The notes below the pieces were generated by a model, which did no database searches, had not been told where the DNA came from, and saw only the letters and a program-made list of their open reading frames with translations. Below are positions 34,434 through 36,202 of a DNA stretch of 36,202 nt, piece after piece (within the stretch, counting starts at the first letter, position 1; each line of letters begins with the position of its first letter). The DNA is taken from contig JASLLI010000009.1 of the NCBI GenBank assembly GCA_030747125.1, forward strand, positions 1 to 36,202, read 5' to 3'. The translations under genes were made by a program, and so were the position numbers. Source of the stretch: Fidelibacterota bacterium. GTDB taxonomy: Bacteria; Fidelibacterota; Marinisomatia; SCGC-AAA003-L08; D37C17.

Positions 34434-34718
34434 ATGGGAAAATCAGCAACGATACAGGCAAGAATTGACCCAGTCATTAATGCGAAAGCTCAGGAAATAT
34501 TTAATGCGCTGCATATTTCTATGTCTGTAGCAATTTCGCTTTATCTCACACAGGTTGCTCTGCATAAGGGGCTTCCCTTTAAAGTGGAAATACCCAATGA
34601 ATTAACATTACAAACATTAATAAATAGTGAGGACGGAAAAGAGCTTCATGAAGTTGATTCTGTGAAAGACCTTTTTAAGGAACTCGAAAAGTGCAACATG
34701 CTTTCCAGCTTGTTGTAA
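34434..34718 (+). CDS. RelB/DinJ-family antitoxin, apparently orphan
   Basis: 94 residues. The N-terminal ribbon-helix-helix part (KSATIQARIDPVINAKAQEIFNALHISMSVAISLYLTQVALHKGLPF) matches DinJ. It is followed by the EIPNELTLQTLINSEDGKELHEVDSVKDLFKEL tail that in DinJ wraps the toxin YafQ. The frame is open upstream to 34353, but the ATG at 34434 gives the canonical start. The usual partner (a YafQ/RelE-type toxin of about 90 residues, a few bases downstream) is absent: the next gene, 33 bases on, encodes a signal-peptide protein. No partner lies upstream either. It is therefore an orphan antitoxin, possibly a regulator or a toxin-loss remnant. Confidence 0.88.
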   Translation: MGKSATIQARIDPVINAKAQEIFNALHISMSVAISLYLTQVALHKGLPFKVEIPNELTLQTLINSEDGKELHEVDSVKDLFKELEKCNMLSSLL

Positions 34719-34751
34719 ATTGAGAATATTTCTTAAATTGATATTAAGCCA

Positions 34752-36011
34752 ATGCGTCTGATTCTATTCATAACACTCATTTCCCTTTGTTTCTCTGATG
34801 ATGATATTTTCCATATTGAATATAGTGAGGGGGTTACTACCGAAACCACCCAACAACCTGAACAAGTATCTGAAGAAACAGAATTATATTCTGGTAGATT
34901 AGATTTAGCTGCTGTTGATTGGTGTACTGGTCCAGATGATTTTAGTAGCGATTGTTGTGCATTACAAAGTCGCAAGTATGTCGTACCATCGGAATCTGGT
35001 CTGACCGAACATCATTATTGGGGTCAAGATGATGGTTCTGGTACTTGTGATGGTCATATACCTTTTAACATTTCTAATACATCTTTTGGTGTTAGCGCAT
35101 TTTGTTGTGTTCATAACAATCCTCCAGGAGGGATACCTACAATTGCTTGGGATGAAGATTCTCCAACTGGCTTTGCGGGTTTTTATATTAATACTACCGG
35201 TTGGGATACAGCATTATGTGATCCATTTGAGAATGGAGGTACTGGATTAAGTACTATTAGATGGAGGAATAATACTGAGTCTAATGAACCACCATATTAT
35301 GAAGACGATGATCCACCAGCATTATTTGAGGGTTGTAATTGTACCGATATAAACCCAACAACATATTGTGGTGGTACAATAAAATCTTGGGAAAATAATT
35401 TAGCAACAGACGATGTATGGAATACTTGTCAAATTGGAGATGAATGTGGTGTATGTGGAGGATCAGGCATCCCTGAAAATGAATGTGACTGTGATGGAAC
35501 AAAAATAGACGAATGTGGTGTATGTGGTGGGGATGGTATAATTGAACCTTTTTGTGATTGTGATGGTAATACATTAGATTGTAATGGCATCTGTGGAGGT
35601 GATAATCTACATTGTGTGGGTTGTATATACGAAACTGCCTGTAACTATGACAGCCTCGCCACCATAGATAATGGTACTTGCGAATTTGCTGAATACGGCT
35701 ATGATTGTAATGGAAATGAATTGTCCATAACTGATAGCCAACTACCTTATAGTTACAACATCAATTCTATCTACCCCAACCCCTTCAATCCTATAACAAC
35801 CATCTCATTCTCAATCCCACAATCGGGGCTTGTGTCACTTAAAGTTTACAATATATCAGGCAAATTATCCACCACCCTAAAAGATGAATATATGAATGTT
35901 GGTTATTATGACATTATTTGGGATGCTTCTAATTACCCTAGTGGAATCTATTTTGTGAAGATGGTATCTGATGGGTTTATTCAGACAGAGAAGGTGGTGT
36001 TGGTAAAGTAA
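34752..36011 (+). CDS. Cysteine-rich secreted protein with T9SS C-terminal sorting domain
   Basis: 419 residues: a short signal peptide (MRLILFITLISLCFS), then an acidic, Cys-rich body with paired cysteines (DDFSSDCCAL, FCCVHN). From about residue 230 come tandem ECGVCGG-x(n)-CDCDG units (three or so), a CNYDSLATIDNGTCEFAEYGYDCNGN unit, and from residue 341 the Por-type sorting domain YPNPFNPITTISFSIPQ... ending in KVVLVK. The sorting domain directs the protein across the outer membrane by the type IX system. The regular CxxCGG/CDCDG spacing suggests a calcium-binding or disulfide-rod surface protein of the kind common in Marinimicrobia and Bacteroidota. The ligand is unknown. Confidence 0.88.
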   Translation: MRLILFITLISLCFSDDDIFHIEYSEGVTTETTQQPEQVSEETELYSGRLDLAAVDWCTGPDDFSSDCCALQSRKYVVPSESGLTEHHYWGQDDGSGTCDGHIPFNISNTSFGVSAFCCVHNNPPGGIPTIAWDEDSPTGFAGFYINTTGWDTALCDPFENGGTGLSTIRWRNNTESNEPPYYEDDDPPALFEGCNCTDINPTTYCGGTIKSWENNLATDDVWNTCQIGDECGVCGGSGIPENECDCDGTKIDECGVCGGDGIIEPFCDCDGNTLDCNGICGGDNLHCVGCIYETACNYDSLATIDNGTCEFAEYGYDCNGNELSITDSQLPYSYNINSIYPNPFNPITTISFSIPQSGLVSLKVYNISGKLSTTLKDEYMNVGYYDIIWDASNYPSGIYFVKMVSDGFIQTEKVVLVK

Positions 36012-36101
36012 ATGAAATTGGGTTGTAATATCTTGATACAACTAATATATAATATTCGTTTTATACCTCTGGTCTAAACTTTCACCATGTATCCAAGGCA
36101 A

Positions 36102-36200
36102 TTATTCTTTAATAAATGACTGTTGTCCTTGCCTGCCGGTCGGCAGTTTCACAGGATAATCAAAAACTAAACCTCCGCTCTCCAAGAGCAAACCATACAC
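36102..36200 (-). CDS. Possible partial gene at the right edge (C-terminal end)
   Basis: The minus strand is open from the window edge for 32 codons, reading LLLESGGLVFDYPVKLPTGRQG then QQSFIKE and TAA. The LPTGRQG part is encoded by the palindrome described separately; I recall such 'GRQG' peptides where this class of repeat inserts into coding sequences. The start lies outside the window. It may instead be non-coding repeat sequence. Confidence 0.3.
   Translation of the reverse strand: MYGLLLESGGLVFDYPVKLPTGRQGQQSFIKE
36133..36146. repeat. GC-rich short palindrome (REP-like)
   Basis: CTGCCG-GT-CGGCAG, a perfect 6-base stem around a 2-base centre, extended on the left by CTTGC. It is strikingly GC-rich in an AT-rich intergenic region. 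It resembles dispersed CTGCC(G)-type palindromes that I recall from Bacteroidota and related metagenomes. Only one copy is seen here. Confidence 0.55.
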
Positions 36201-36202
36201 CC

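Noticed and set aside
36022-36042. GTTGTA/TACAAC hairpin after the T9SS cargo gene as a terminator
   Set aside because: Nine-base loop, AT-rich stem and no T-run behind it.
1-36202. CRISPR array, rRNA operon or complete insertion sequence
   Set aside because: I found no spaced direct repeats, no rRNA-like conserved segments and no transposase motifs on either strand.

Overview
The window looks like chromosomal DNA of a Gram-negative bacterium of the FCB group. Candidatus Marinimicrobia (SAR406) is my best guess. The reasons are a secreted protein with a type IX secretion (T9SS) C-terminal sorting domain of the YPNPFNP type, a GldA/GldF/GldG-like ABC module with a DUF4340 protein, a DUF2723 protein O-mannosyltransferase-like enzyme, large secreted proteins with FG-GAP-like and Ig-like repeats, and AT-leaning codon use. 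Many start codons lack a Shine-Dalgarno sequence. The phylum assignment is an inference; no rRNA is present.

Layout. (1) 152-11134 is a tight run of six plus-strand genes with gaps from -1 to 17 bases: valS, recG, a DUF2723/TPR membrane glycosyltransferase, a GT2 glycosyltransferase, an AI-2E-family permease and tgt. The Tgt lacks all three zinc-binding cysteines. (2) 11179-14066 holds three minus-strand genes: a proline iminopeptidase-like hydrolase, a 2-hydroxyacid dehydrogenase and a PolB-type 3'-5' exonuclease. A 26-bp inverted repeat and a gene remnant lie between them. (3) 14067-16358 is an accessory island. It holds an AT-rich GNAT acetyltransferase followed by a strong integron attC-like site, whose R'' arm is perfectly complementary to the sequence at the start of the same unit. 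It is therefore a well-supported integron-type gene cassette (14352-15086) with no integrase in view. A broken RibD/DHFR-like gene starts at the next cassette boundary. After it comes a patchwork of truncated genes, including the first 28 or so codons of ribosomal protein bS21 with its Shine-Dalgarno sequence. (4) 16359-18847 holds a DEAD-box RNA helicase and an NADPH-dependent FMN reductase. (5) 18935-23429 is a minus-strand cluster of a 1224-residue FG-GAP/Ig-like secreted protein, a small lipoprotein and a small TPR-like secreted protein. (6) 23520-27920 holds a DUF4139 protein, a HAD phosphatase and a TPR protein. (7) 28038-32571 holds yaaA, preceded by a near-perfect palindrome, and an ABC/GldF/GldG/DUF4340 operon ending in a rho-independent terminator. 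(8) 32743-36202 holds pepC and tRNA-Thr(CGU) on the minus strand, an orphan RelB/DinJ antitoxin, a cysteine-rich T9SS cargo protein, and at the right edge a GC-rich palindrome inside a possible partial gene.

How the genes fit together. The DUF2723 enzyme, the GT2 enzyme, the Ig-like secreted protein, the T9SS cargo protein and the Gld-like ABC module together suggest an envelope that exports and probably glycosylates large surface proteins. The most unusual part is the isolated integron cassette next to the scar of truncated genes. It looks like a CALIN (cluster of attC sites lacking an integrase) in decay.
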